Notes: generated by a model not told the origin, from the sequence alone. A DNA stretch of 64,000 bases from Teredinibacter purpureus (GCF_014217335.1 NZ_CP060092.1:4171501-4235500), one strand, 5' to 3'. Shown: positions 44,167-52,953, counted from the first letter of the stretch. Program-made: numbers and translations.

Positions 44167-44553
44167 CTAAACCTCTATTTTATACTGAAGGTCTTGCACT
44201 TCATCCCCGGTTATGCCTCGAAAGCCCCATTGGTGTGCAGGCTGTTCAGTAATAATGACTTCGATATCGACCGGAGAAATTTTTAGCTTTTTTTCAATCA
44301 CTTCAAAAAGCGTTTTTATCAGCTTTTTTTGCGTCTCTTTCTTGCGACCTGCCATCATATTAATCTCGATAACCGTGTAAGCGTCACTTCGCCCTGCAGG
44401 ATAGAAAAAATCATCCTTATTCATAGGAATAAAGCGGTGAGCCCGTTTATTTTCCGGAAAACCTAATACCTCCTGCATACACTCCTGAATAACATCCGAT
44501 AGAGACTTTTTTATAGGATTAAGGTTTTCTTTGATGCCGTAGATTACGATCAT
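44167..44553 (-). CDS. Tautomerase family protein (Tautomerase_2-like)
   Basis: A 128-residue protein with the block FPENKRAHRFIPMNKDDFFY, PAGRSDAYTVIEINMMAGR and, near the end, VIITEQPAHQWGFRGITGDE, which is typical of the 4-oxalocrotonate-tautomerase/MIF-like superfamily group often called Tautomerase_2. The mature N-terminus would be Ile-Val-Ile (MIVIYGIKE), not the catalytic Pro of the classic members, so tautomerase activity is doubtful. The substrate is unknown. Confidence 0.82.
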   Translation of the reverse strand: MIVIYGIKENLNPIKKSLSDVIQECMQEVLGFPENKRAHRFIPMNKDDFFYPAGRSDAYTVIEINMMAGRKKETQKKLIKTLFEVIEKKLKISPVDIEVIITEQPAHQWGFRGITGDEVQDLQYKIEV

Positions 44554-44620
44554 AATGAGTTCTAGATTTTATTTATCGCTTAATTTTAGTGCGACTGATG
44601 GCCGCACACCTTAGTCCAAC

Positions 44621-45346
44621 CTATTCTTTTAATGGCGTAATGCTCTGAAGCTCAGCTAGATCAATATTAAATTTTTCCAATAAGTTTTCCCATGCCCTCT
44701 CCCAGGCACGAAAATGCATAGAGCGATTGTTGATCTTTCCATTTCGAGGCGCCACTAAAAGATCACCCTCAATCATCGCAACCACACCGCGCGACGGCGT
44801 ATCGGTAAGCACGATTTGATATTGCAGGGTCGCAATTTGTTCAACTGATTGTTTGCCTACCGTAGCCAAGGACGTATCCCGAAAGGCCCTGGGCATAACT
44901 TCTTTCGCTATGATTTGAACTGCCAGAACCGACTTCCCGCCTTTATCGGTAAGTAGCAATGGGCTTTTCCCCGAAAACTCTAACGCCGCGAGTTCTAAAA
45001 AACGCTCATTTATTGCTGGCATATCTTTTTCGGCAAACGATTTCCAGTTTCGACGAATTTTATATCGAGCACGGTCGGAAATAACTAGCTCTTTGGTATT
45101 GATCGGCAATACTATAATTTGATCATATTTAGAGAAATCTATGGTTTTATTCACAATGAACCGATGAAAATTCCCGCCCGACCACACAGAGAAAATATTT
45201 TCCGCTGTATTTTCGTTGCCGGCATAGGAAGCAGGAGCCACCCCTATTACTAGACTTAGCACAAACAACAAAATACCAATGCTATGCAAACGATATAGTC
45301 TGTTTCCGACACCCAACGTTCCACAAAATTTGCTCATATTATTCAT
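44621..45346 (-). CDS. Exported protein of unknown function (DUF3313-like)
   Basis: A 241-residue protein with an N-terminal signal peptide (hydrophobic HSIGILLFVLSLVIGVAPASYA, cleavage near residue 42). The mature part reads IDFSKYDQIIVLPINTKEL, KIRRNWKSFAEKD and RAWERAWENLLEKFNIDL. This resembles the DUF3313 group of periplasmic proteins, in which a YD.V...P strand starts the domain and a W...L..F helix ends it. No cysteine lies at the cleavage site, so it is not a lipoprotein. Role unknown; the family link is tentative. Confidence 0.65.
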   Translation of the reverse strand: MNNMSKFCGTLGVGNRLYRLHSIGILLFVLSLVIGVAPASYAGNENTAENIFSVWSGGNFHRFIVNKTIDFSKYDQIIVLPINTKELVISDRARYKIRRNWKSFAEKDMPAINERFLELAALEFSGKSPLLLTDKGGKSVLAVQIIAKEVMPRAFRDTSLATVGKQSVEQIATLQYQIVLTDTPSRGVVAMIEGDLLVAPRNGKINNRSMHFRAWERAWENLLEKFNIDLAELQSITPLKE

Positions 45347-46014
45347 ACTCCTTATTTATTATAAATTTTGTAAACTGAACTTATCCAATATCCAACCTGT
45401 ACAAAACAACATTCTAACGACGCAAGAGACCTCAAGCTAGTCGATAGGATAATTTGAAAACGCGAAATGGACGCTATTGGCGCCAAAATTGGCCGTTACA
45501 GCACTGCTAATACTTTTAGTTAACATATAGATTAAGACGTAAACGATGGCAGCCACGGTGAAAACAAATTGATGCCCACGCCACCGCGAGGATGTATTAC
45601 CATAAAAACCAGTATAGTTGCGACCATAGGCAGCACTTCTATTATAACTTTTTTGTATAAGGCAATACCTTCCAACACTCCCTCTAGGCTTCGCCCTATT
45701 GGACGCTGTATTAAATAATACAGAAAATATTCTTCAAGCACACAAACGACCACGAAGTTCACAGCCGAAAATAAGGCAATATCCTATAATGTTTTAGCGT
45801 GGAAAGAGCTAGGGGCACAAACAGGTAGATTAAAAGACATGAGTGACACTACAGCAGGTAGTTTATTAGCACCGCTAATTTTCACGAGAGTTTTATTTTT
45901 ATACAACAAGAAGAGACCCTACTAAAGGCCTCCCCTCAACGCGTTCCGCAGGGATAACCAACAACAATAGCCGCGCCCCTTTTTAGAGAAAGGTAACTCG
46001 CTATAACACACGGT
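45347..46014. other. AT-rich intergenic region with small ORFs (668 bp)
   Basis: No gene recognised with confidence. A 76-codon minus frame (45532-45762) is hydrophobic (FVVVCVLEEYFLYYLIQRPI, then EVLPMVATILVFMVIHP) and could be a membrane fragment. On the plus strand 45715-45921 a start-less frame reads ENKAISYNVLAWKELGAQTG, RLKDMSDTTAGSLLAP and stops. Both look like debris of former genes. Confidence 0.5.
45532..45762 (-). CDS. Possible small membrane protein or gene fragment, 76 aa
   Basis: Two hydrophobic segments separated by a short charged loop (RPIGRSLEGVLEGIALYKK). No family recognised, no clear ribosome binding site. Listed because it does not overlap another gene; it may be chance or a remnant. 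Confidence 0.25.
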   Translation of the reverse strand: MNFVVVCVLEEYFLYYLIQRPIGRSLEGVLEGIALYKKVIIEVLPMVATILVFMVIHPRGGVGINLFSPWLPSFTS

Positions 46015-46374
46015 TTATTGTGTTTTACTCAAAATATGCACGGTTTTATCCATGCTTGCAGGTTTATCGTCAATAAACTTAAATTTATTCCAGGCCAATC
46101 GAATCACATCGTTGTTGTGCAAACGCTGCCGGCCCTCAATACGTAAATCATTGACATAAGTACCGTTGGTACTTCCAGCATCCTCAACATAGTATTCTTT
46201 ATAATCGGGAAAGTATTCGTTTAGCGTTTGAAACACTCGTGTATGCGTAGCGCTTACAGCGCTATCGTCGATAACAATTGCATTATCCAGGTGTCGACCA
46301 AGCGTAATCGTGTCGCTCGCCAATGCATGTTTATGCACAATTACGTCATCAACCAGTTGCGCTAATATTGCCAT
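46015..46374 (-). CDS. FHA domain protein
   Basis: A 119-residue protein that is almost only an FHA domain, which binds phosphothreonine peptides. Hallmarks: ITLGRHLDNAIVIDDSAVSATH (GR...S..H), then YYVEDAGSTNGTYVNDLRI (the D..S.NGT turn) and RLHNNDVIRLAWNKFKF. It is the gene directly after the Ser/Thr kinase (45 bases after the kinase stop), so it is a likely substrate or reader of that kinase. A second FHA gene lies upstream of the kinase. Confidence 0.92.
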   Translation of the reverse strand: MAILAQLVDDVIVHKHALASDTITLGRHLDNAIVIDDSAVSATHTRVFQTLNEYFPDYKEYYVEDAGSTNGTYVNDLRIEGRQRLHNNDVIRLAWNKFKFIDDKPASMDKTVHILSKTQ

Positions 46375-46419
46375 ATTTAATTCCTATCGATCATTATTCG
46401 TTTTTTTTCGGCAACACTA

Positions 46420-48891
46420 TTAGACGTAGCCCATTTTTCGCGCTTCGCTGGCAAAGTCACGCTTTATTGCTTTCTTTAATACTATCGCCAATTCGCCGGA
46501 ACTTTCGTATCGCTCATCGGCATCTTTTTGTAAGCATTGATTGATTATTCGCGAGGCACTAGCCGGTAAATCTTTACGTATTGTTCGCACACCCTTGTGC
46601 TTACCGTGAATAATTTCGTAGGTAAGGCTTGCAAGGTTATCACCTACAAACGGTAACCTGCCGGTTAATAATTGATAAAACGTAACCCCAAGACTAAACA
46701 CGTCAGCAGAATGATTGACCCGTTTCCCTTTTAGTTGCTCGGGCGACATATACAGCGGGCTACCTAATATTTCCCCTGTACTCGTTTTGGAGTCATCTAC
46801 AAGGCGTGCTATTCCAAAGTCGGTCACTTTCACCTGATACGGCGATGGGTTGTACATTATATTACCGGGCTTAATATCACGATGTACAATGTGGCTTCCA
46901 TGAGCATACTCAAGTGCCGCGGCCACGTCTGCCATAATTCTGTACACCTCAAACACTGGCAAGAGATTACCTTCATCGACAAAAGTGCTCAGGGGGCTTC
47001 CCTCTACATAATCCATCGCAATAAAAGCGAGATCTGCTTCGTCTCCCACATCATATACCGACACAATATTGGGATGGTTCAACCGGCCAGCGGCTTCCGC
47101 CTCCCGAAAAAATCGCGTCTTAATGCCCTCTAGCTGGGACGATTGGAACTGACTATACGTAAGCGTTTTAACTGCCACCAGCCTTGCAATACGGGGGTCA
47201 TAACCAAGATAGACAGTCCCCATGGCGCCTCGCCCCAACTCTCGCCGAATCTGGTAACGCCCCATTACGGGCCGCTCAATATCATCTTGTTCAAGAACTA
47301 CGGTGGTATCGATAGCGGCGCTATTTTTACTCTCGTCTCGCGATGGTGCAGCCAACATTGACTGCATAACTTTGATTTTCTGCTCTACATCGCGAAAACC
47401 ACGCTTTTTGAGTGTTATTTGCTGCAAAATATCGATAGAAGAACGGTACTGTCGCTTTGCAGCATAGGCATTTGCAAGCTCATAATATTGTTGCAATATG
47501 GGCGCACTGTTTGAGCAACCATTCAGTACGGCCGGCACTTCTGCCAGTTGACCCTGCCCGATTAAACCCGAGGCAAGTACAACGCCCGCCTCATCAACCT
47601 TTTGTAAAAGAAAGTTCATACGGCTATCCTGACCACGCCAGACTCTCACGAGAACAAAACCCGCCAGCAACCAGGCAGATTGTGCAGCTAGAGGCAACCA
47701 TACGCCTTGACCCACCACCAAGACCACTTGGGCACCCCATAGACACAAAAATACTAATAGAACCGTTAACGCACTCGACATAGCCGAAAGCCGAGCAACG
47801 ACAAATACTAGCAGTAGCGTAATGGCTAGACTAATAACACTCCCCACAAGAACAAACCACCAAGGCTCAAATACAGTCTGGTTATTCAGTAAACTGTAGG
47901 TTGCTGTGGCATATCCACGAACATGGGGCGAAGAGTTTGCAGCTATAAAAACATGGTCGGGAAACGCCCCACGCGCTAAGCCTTCTTCTAACGACATAAC
48001 ATTAAACAAAGGCGCTAACCGCGGAGCCGCAACATTAAATGCAAGGTAACGACCTGAAGCCGATGTTGGTATCAGCTTACTCCCCAAAATTAATCCCTTA
48101 TCCGGCTGCCAATAGAACGACGGGGAATTGCCATCATTGACGCCTCCCATCGATTTCGCTGCGGCAAGAAGAAAGTAGGTGAGAAAATCACCGTAATAGG
48201 CACCATCATCTCCAACACCCATTAGATAACGCTCAGCGCCATTTACATGGAGTAATGGAAAGTGCTCTAGACCTGAGCGTGGTACCTGAGTATAGAGCTC
48301 ATCCGTTTTGGTTCTTAAGGGTGGCCATAACCAAGCATGAAAAAAAGAAGGGATGCGATCAAGCCTGCTCGGCTGCTGTGGAATAGGTTTTTGGCCAGAT
48401 TGAACGCCTAACCGGCTAGCGACCACTACGCGCTTATTGCTGAGCGTATCAATTAATAATTGTTTGCGATCGACGAGCGCTTCGGCTTCTTCAATGAGCG
48501 CAGAGTTTGTGCTACTGGCGACGATACGCTGCAATAAACCATCGGCAACACCTTCTCCTAAATCGACAGTACCCGGCAACAGTACCCCAACCGTTGCATT
48601 GGAGCTGTGCAAAATATTAGACAGCAACGCCCCAAGCTTTCCCGCACTATTAATATCCTGCTGCCATTGCAGCAATTCATCATCTGGTACGAGTACCAAG
48701 CCAATATTGGCACCGCCTTTAGGGGCCGCCACTAAGTAGCTGCTGATCGCAAAAAACTGTTGATTGATGCTGTTCAAGCCATTGGAAAATTGCGCGGGCA
48801 TCAGTGTTAAGGCTAGCCCAATAGCAAGCACCCAGGCACGGAGGCTAAGGTTAGCGATTATTCCAAACAGTTTTTTGGCCAGCATGGGCAA
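46420..48891 (-). CDS. Membrane Ser/Thr protein kinase with CHASE2-like sensor
   Basis: An 823-residue Hanks-type kinase. The N-terminal membrane helix (about 17-35) is followed by a large extracytoplasmic region (about 36-340) with the feel of CHASE2 domains (ISSYLVAAPKGGANIGLVLV, GVLLPGTVDLGEGVADGLLQ, YATATYSLLNNQTVFEPWWF). Then come three closely spaced membrane helices (about 345-425), a short helical region and the kinase domain (about 543-800). Catalytic motifs are intact: Gly loop GRGAMGTVYLG (about 552), Lys in VAVKTL, HRDIKPGN (about 667), DFGIARL and SPLYMSPEQLKG. It should sense an envelope signal and phosphorylate cytoplasmic Ser/Thr targets, probably including its FHA neighbours. 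The CHASE2 label rests on architecture, not on a domain search. Confidence 0.92.
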   Translation of the reverse strand: MPMLAKKLFGIIANLSLRAWVLAIGLALTLMPAQFSNGLNSINQQFFAISSYLVAAPKGGANIGLVLVPDDELLQWQQDINSAGKLGALLSNILHSSNATVGVLLPGTVDLGEGVADGLLQRIVASSTNSALIEEAEALVDRKQLLIDTLSNKRVVVASRLGVQSGQKPIPQQPSRLDRIPSFFHAWLWPPLRTKTDELYTQVPRSGLEHFPLLHVNGAERYLMGVGDDGAYYGDFLTYFLLAAAKSMGGVNDGNSPSFYWQPDKGLILGSKLIPTSASGRYLAFNVAAPRLAPLFNVMSLEEGLARGAFPDHVFIAANSSPHVRGYATATYSLLNNQTVFEPWWFVLVGSVISLAITLLLVFVVARLSAMSSALTVLLVFLCLWGAQVVLVVGQGVWLPLAAQSAWLLAGFVLVRVWRGQDSRMNFLLQKVDEAGVVLASGLIGQGQLAEVPAVLNGCSNSAPILQQYYELANAYAAKRQYRSSIDILQQITLKKRGFRDVEQKIKVMQSMLAAPSRDESKNSAAIDTTVVLEQDDIERPVMGRYQIRRELGRGAMGTVYLGYDPRIARLVAVKTLTYSQFQSSQLEGIKTRFFREAEAAGRLNHPNIVSVYDVGDEADLAFIAMDYVEGSPLSTFVDEGNLLPVFEVYRIMADVAAALEYAHGSHIVHRDIKPGNIMYNPSPYQVKVTDFGIARLVDDSKTSTGEILGSPLYMSPEQLKGKRVNHSADVFSLGVTFYQLLTGRLPFVGDNLASLTYEIIHGKHKGVRTIRKDLPASASRIINQCLQKDADERYESSGELAIVLKKAIKRDFASEARKMGYV

Positions 48892-49019
48892 TGACTATTT
48901 AACACGTTATAGTTAAGTGTGCGTTGTGTTGTACCATTTGTATTGTACTCTTTGGTACTTTTATTGTGCTGCACCCCTATTCTGAGCTACTTCTTGCGCT
49001 AATAGCTCTGAGAGCACAC

Positions 49020-49373
49020 CTACTCAGTGTAATAAACACCGGGTATCCAGCTCTTTTTTATTATTAAGGTACGCTCTAGATCTTGTGGCAAATTAGCGAG
49101 ATACTCAAATTCGTGCGTCCCAATGGCTAGCGTCACACCAGGCCCTAACACCGTTTCATTTACACGCACGCCGTTCGCGAAGATACCATTCGTACTCGCA
49201 AGATCCACAACCCGCCAGCCGGCATCCATTTTTTCGATTTTCGCATGTTTGCCACTTACCGTTGGATCGTCCACTTTTATGGGGCAATCATTGCTGCGCC
49301 CAATTAAGGTCGATTCGCCCAGTTCATAGAGGGTAGCGGTAGTGCCATTAACTAAATGCCGCAGGTAAGCCAT
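49020..49373 (-). CDS. FHA domain protein
   Basis: A 117-residue single FHA domain. Hallmarks: STLIGRSNDCPIKVDDPTVSGKHAKIE (GR...S..H), WRVVDLASTNGIFANGVRV (D..S.NGI) and VTLAIGTHEFEYL. The C-terminal tail contains TLIIKKSW, a possible phosphorylation segment (Thr flanked by Arg/Lys). It lies 128 bases upstream of the kinase, on the same strand, between the kinase and the STAS gene. Confidence 0.92.
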   Translation of the reverse strand: MAYLRHLVNGTTATLYELGESTLIGRSNDCPIKVDDPTVSGKHAKIEKMDAGWRVVDLASTNGIFANGVRVNETVLGPGVTLAIGTHEFEYLANLPQDLERTLIIKKSWIPGVYYTE

Positions 49374-49525
49374 AGATTAAGCTCCATACAAAATAAGCAG
49401 GTTAGCCTAACAGGTGCTCACAGGAATTGGTATTAGGGGATATCAGAAGCGGGGCGCGATTCACATTCACAATACGGCGCCGAAAGTTACTTAGCGCGGC
49501 AGGAAAATACCGCAACAAGTGAGAT

Positions 49526-50035
49526 TTAGTGGCGTACGGTATTCTCTAGTGTATTGACCAGCTCTCTAAAAGTATCGTGGTTTGTATCATTCATGGCCAT
49601 TAACAAGCGGTGAGCTTCCAATACTCGTTCCTGAACAAGCTGCTCATCGTTGATGTCGTCACCAACCGCTAGAGGCTTCGCTTGCGTGCTGTTACCTGCG
49701 GCTATGGCGGCGGGGCCATCCAAGATATGAAAGATGTCCTCGAACCCCATCGACATCAATAAGCGGGTAATACTAGGGTTACTCGACACCACTGTAGGGT
49801 CATCAAAGCTCAGTGCACGGCCTTTAATCGAAATTTTGGCCATTAGGCCAAGTGTAGTGCTATCGATTGCCTGTGCATCGGACAAATCAAACACCACAGA
49901 GCAGAACCCCTTGGACTCAAACATCTTCTCGATAAAATCATCGAATGACAAGCAGAGCGTCAAACGCACGTCGCCTTCCATTTTGATTACGAATACGCCG
50001 TTATGCTCGGCGACTCTAATTTCTCCAGAACTCAT
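49526..50035 (-). CDS. STAS domain anti-sigma factor antagonist-like protein
   Basis: A 169-residue protein with an N-terminal STAS domain (about 1-105): FVIKMEGDVRLTL, FCSVVFDLSDAQAIDSTTLG, ITRLLMSMGFEDIFHIL. Ser59 in AIDSTTLG sits where SpoIIAA-type antagonists are phosphorylated. The C-terminal 60 residues are helical and acidic. Its ATG overlaps the stop of the RR/PP2C gene, so the two are made together. The pair matches the HsbR-HsbA arrangement known from Pseudomonas, where the PP2C dephosphorylates HsbA. No anti-sigma kinase (HATPase_c) is visible nearby. Confidence 0.88.
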   Translation of the reverse strand: MSSGEIRVAEHNGVFVIKMEGDVRLTLCLSFDDFIEKMFESKGFCSVVFDLSDAQAIDSTTLGLMAKISIKGRALSFDDPTVVSSNPSITRLLMSMGFEDIFHILDGPAAIAAGNSTQAKPLAVGDDINDEQLVQERVLEAHRLLMAMNDTNHDTFRELVNTLENTVRH

Positions 50036-51276
50036 ACTTCTCTCGCTGATGAAGTTAGTGAACCTCTGATCTTCAATATAGCAATATCATCCGGAACTGT
50101 TTCAAGATTATTGAGATTAAGTACTTGGCACAGTTTTTCCACGCCCTCTCCCTTCGCCGGAGCAGCCGATAACTCCAGCTGGGAATCGGCAAGCTGTTGC
50201 AGTAAATAGCTTTCTTTTTCAATGAGTTGTGGTGGAGGCAACACCTCCAAAACACCATCCGAAAAAATGACTAAGCTGAAATCTTCGGGCAGCTGTAAGA
50301 CACTCACATCCCACTCGCCATCTTCGAACATTCCTAGAGGTTTACCCTTGCCATTCACATATTCGGCGCGGGAACCTGCTAAGAGCACTGGTAGCGGCAA
50401 ATGGCCAGCGACGACATAACGCATTTCATGAGTTTGAGTATCGATAATACCGACGAAGCAGGTGAGATGGCAGCCCACTCGCGAATTTAATATTTCTTTA
50501 TTAATGAGTTTCATTAGACCGCTAGCATCACGCTGGAACGACTCTTCAGACTCAAATATGTGATGTTCTCTAAACACCCGGCTAACCAACTGTTTCAACC
50601 AAACCGTCACAAAAGCTGGCGCTGCACCATGGCCAGAAACGTCCGTTAGGTAAAACGCGAGATAACGCCCCCCACGAAGGCTGTAGTCAATAAAATCACC
50701 GCTCAAATACAGAGAGGGAATAATTTTATAGCTAACGTTCAAAGGCCCATATTGCTTAGGTGTTTTGGGCATAAGCTTACTTTGAACACTTCGCCCCGCT
50801 TTTTGGTCGTGCTCTAGCAAACGAACATTTTCGGCTAACTCGCCATTAAGTTGCTCAAGTTCATCACGGTATAACCTGTTTTCTGCCAACAACAGGCTTC
50901 TCTCTAAAGCACGATTAATTGAATGGACCAGAATTTCTATATCAACAAGAGGCTTAATCAAATAATCAGCGGCACCATGACGTAATGCTTCGACTACGTC
51001 GCGAACAACTCCCATACCAGACATGACGATCACGGGAATATTGGGAAAGTTTTGGTGCACATCTTTAAGCGTCGCCAAACTATCACGGTCTTTTTCGGGT
51101 TTACATAAGTCCGTAATGATAAGGTCGGGCACATTAAACTGCAGCCACGCCATTCCAGAAGCCGGATCACTTACTTCGTATACGTTAAACCCGGCGTTTG
51201 TGAGATATGCAACAATGCTCTTACGAACGATAGTGTCATCATCGATCACCAGCAGCTGTCGATTAGATTCTGCCAT
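50032..51276 (-). CDS. Response regulator with PP2C (SpoIIE-type) phosphatase output
   Basis: A 414-residue protein. Receiver domain 1-120: acidic pocket Asp12-Asp14, phospho-acceptor Asp56 (LIITDLCKP), Lys108 (YLIKPL). A coiled linker (about 125-165) leads to a SpoIIE/PP2C domain (about 185-410) with metal-binding Asp in SGDFIDYS, TDVSGHGAAP, FSDGVLEVL and VPDDIAIL. All metal motifs are kept. Phosphorylation of the receiver should control dephosphorylation of the STAS protein encoded just downstream (overlap of four bases). The kinase for the receiver is not in the window. Confidence 0.94.
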   Translation of the reverse strand: MAESNRQLLVIDDDTIVRKSIVAYLTNAGFNVYEVSDPASGMAWLQFNVPDLIITDLCKPEKDRDSLATLKDVHQNFPNIPVIVMSGMGVVRDVVEALRHGAADYLIKPLVDIEILVHSINRALERSLLLAENRLYRDELEQLNGELAENVRLLEHDQKAGRSVQSKLMPKTPKQYGPLNVSYKIIPSLYLSGDFIDYSLRGGRYLAFYLTDVSGHGAAPAFVTVWLKQLVSRVFREHHIFESEESFQRDASGLMKLINKEILNSRVGCHLTCFVGIIDTQTHEMRYVVAGHLPLPVLLAGSRAEYVNGKGKPLGMFEDGEWDVSVLQLPEDFSLVIFSDGVLEVLPPPQLIEKESYLLQQLADSQLELSAAPAKGEGVEKLCQVLNLNNLETVPDDIAILKIRGSLTSSAREV

Positions 51277-51491
51277 CTACTACCTGTAGAAATTTTGTTT
51301 ATTTTTTTTTGAAGGGAAGATTCGTCACACTACTCCCATATTCGTGAGCGCGCAAGCTACCCAAACCCACATTTTTGCGCTAATGTTGCACATAAGTTGA
51401 ACAGTTTGTTCGGCTCACAACCATAATAATTTTGCGGCTGCTTCAGCAGCTTGTACCTTCGATAATCAACCATTACATGAAGGAATTTCTT

Positions 51492-51815
51492 ATGCATCTT
51501 GTCAGTAGAGACTATCAGGAAAAACGCAATTTTATCCGCATGAAAGTTGAAACTCCCATTACCATTAATCTCACCAGCCATGATGAAGCCCATCAAGGTG
51601 TGTGTATCGATTTAAGTGGTGGAGGTATGTTAGTAGAAGCACCAGCGGCTATACCCATAGGTACTATTGCGGACGTTTCAATTAAATCCGATCATGGGCA
51701 TAGCCCTATGCTACAAGCACGCGTTGTGGTGAGGCGTGTTGAATCCCGACCGGATACCAAGATGCACCCTTGTTTACTCGGCATGGTAATTACATCGGTG
51801 CATACCGACGGCTAA
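51492..51815 (+). CDS. PilZ domain c-di-GMP receptor
   Basis: A 107-residue single PilZ domain. The c-di-GMP-binding motifs are complete: RNFIR (Arg12 and Arg16) and DLSGGG (Asp40, Ser42, Gly45). The start at 51492 is chosen for AAGGA seven bases upstream; ATGs or longer frames at 51477 and 51432 lack this. It is divergent from the RR/PP2C gene with a 215-base region between. It may tie the kinase/phosphatase island to c-di-GMP, but the target is unknown. Confidence 0.9.
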   Translation: MHLVSRDYQEKRNFIRMKVETPITINLTSHDEAHQGVCIDLSGGGMLVEAPAAIPIGTIADVSIKSDHGHSPMLQARVVVRRVESRPDTKMHPCLLGMVITSVHTDG

Positions 51816-52078
51816 CGTCACTTTTTCGGTTAAAGGTTTTAACTACCGATTAACCCTATGCGCCGCACCCTAAAAAATGTGTTTAACAGTGATGTGGTAT
51901 TGCGTCGCTGTTAACTCAAAGAATTAAGCCAGATTACCGCTCTTTACGATGACGGGATGTTTAGTTCGGCCAAATTCAGACTCTGTGATGAGCATTCACC
52001 ACAGCGGAGCCGTTTCCTCTAAATTCAGCACTCTTCCCTGCAGTGCTCACCTTTAAAACAAACACCAACGGTTGTTGA
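51816..52078. other. Spacer between convergent PilZ gene and mlaA
   Basis: 263 bp without a gene. A hairpin at 51883-51914 (12-bp stem TTAACAG.GATG, two wobble pairs, loop of eight) and a smaller dyad AGCACT...AGTGCT near 52028-52048 may end the two transcripts. Neither is followed closely by a T-tract. Confidence 0.4.
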
Positions 52079-52909
52079 CTAAAAATCAAACGATTCTTCC
52101 CCGCCGTCGTTAAATCCACTGCCAAAATCATCTTCGACAAGGCCATCTTTCACAAGGTATTCCCGCCGCTGCATATAGGCATCGCGCACAAAGACGTACA
52201 CATCACCGGACATCAACTCTTCCGTTTCTAAAAATCTCGAGCGAAGGTGCGTGCGATCAATTGAAAAAATAGCATAGCGCGCAGTATTCGATTTCAAATA
52301 CGATACGGGGTTTAACTCCCAGTCCAAGGGCATGCCTATAGCTTCCGCTACAGTATAGGAACCTAGAAAGGGCAGCACTATGTAAGGCCCCTGAGGCAGC
52401 CCCCAACCCGACAAAGTTTGCCCAAAATCTTCGCGTTCGGTTTCTTCTAGCCCGGCATGTTTCGCAACATCGAATATACCCGCTATACCTACGGTCGAAT
52501 TGATAACCAATCGGCTAGCGTCGGTACCCGCGGCTTTCCACTTCCATTGCAGCACATCATTAAAAACATCTCGTACTTCATTTAAATTGGAAAACACATT
52601 ATCAATACCAGTTTCCATGGCATCTGGCGTTATTGCGATATAACCCACTGCGACTGGTTTAAGTAACCAACGGTCAAGCGTCATATTAAAATCAAAAACC
52701 GCACGATTATACTGCTCAAATGGATCAATACTGTCGTGCTGCCTCGTTTCGCTTGTGTTATCAGCAGCGCCTGCCGTCACAATCGTTTCATTATCCACTG
52801 CATTTGGCGCTTGAGATGTCGCGCAACCACACATTATCACCATGACGATATATAAAAACAGCGCCAAAAAACGCCCAAATCCCTTTCGGATGTTACTATT
52901 TTGTCTCAT
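52079..52909 (-). CDS. mlaA: Phospholipid-transport lipoprotein MlaA (VacJ)
   Basis: Outer-membrane lipoprotein that removes surface phospholipids and passes them to MlaC. The start at 52909 has GAGG six bases upstream and gives 276 residues; longer frame starts at 52921 and 52984 overlap hrpA or lack a site. The signal peptide ends with the lipobox MCGC (modified Cys after Gly). MlaA motifs: DPFEQYNRAVFDFNMTLDRW, SNLNEVRDVFNDVLQWKWKA, RLVINSTVGIAGIFDVAKHA, EDFGQTLSGWGLPQGPYIVL, PFLGSYTVAEAIG. It starts 44 bases after the hrpA stop. Confidence 0.94.
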   Translation of the reverse strand: MRQNSNIRKGFGRFLALFLYIVMVIMCGCATSQAPNAVDNETIVTAGAADNTSETRQHDSIDPFEQYNRAVFDFNMTLDRWLLKPVAVGYIAITPDAMETGIDNVFSNLNEVRDVFNDVLQWKWKAAGTDASRLVINSTVGIAGIFDVAKHAGLEETEREDFGQTLSGWGLPQGPYIVLPFLGSYTVAEAIGMPLDWELNPVSYLKSNTARYAIFSIDRTHLRSRFLETEELMSGDVYVFVRDAYMQRREYLVKDGLVEDDFGSGFNDGGEESFDF

Positions 52910-52953
52910 GCCTTGCCTCATGCAATGTACATCTAACCCCAGGTAAAATGGCA

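Noticed and set aside
41465..45346. Integron cassette array (small single enzymes on one strand)
   Set aside because: No attC core pairs (GTTRRRY / RYYYAAC) at the gene borders and no integrase gene in the window. The 44146-44167 hairpin lacks these cores.
51883..51914. Hairpin between the PilZ gene and mlaA as a true terminator
   Set aside because: Stem is good but the nearest T-run on the minus strand is about seven bases away and none follows on the plus strand; kept only as a note.
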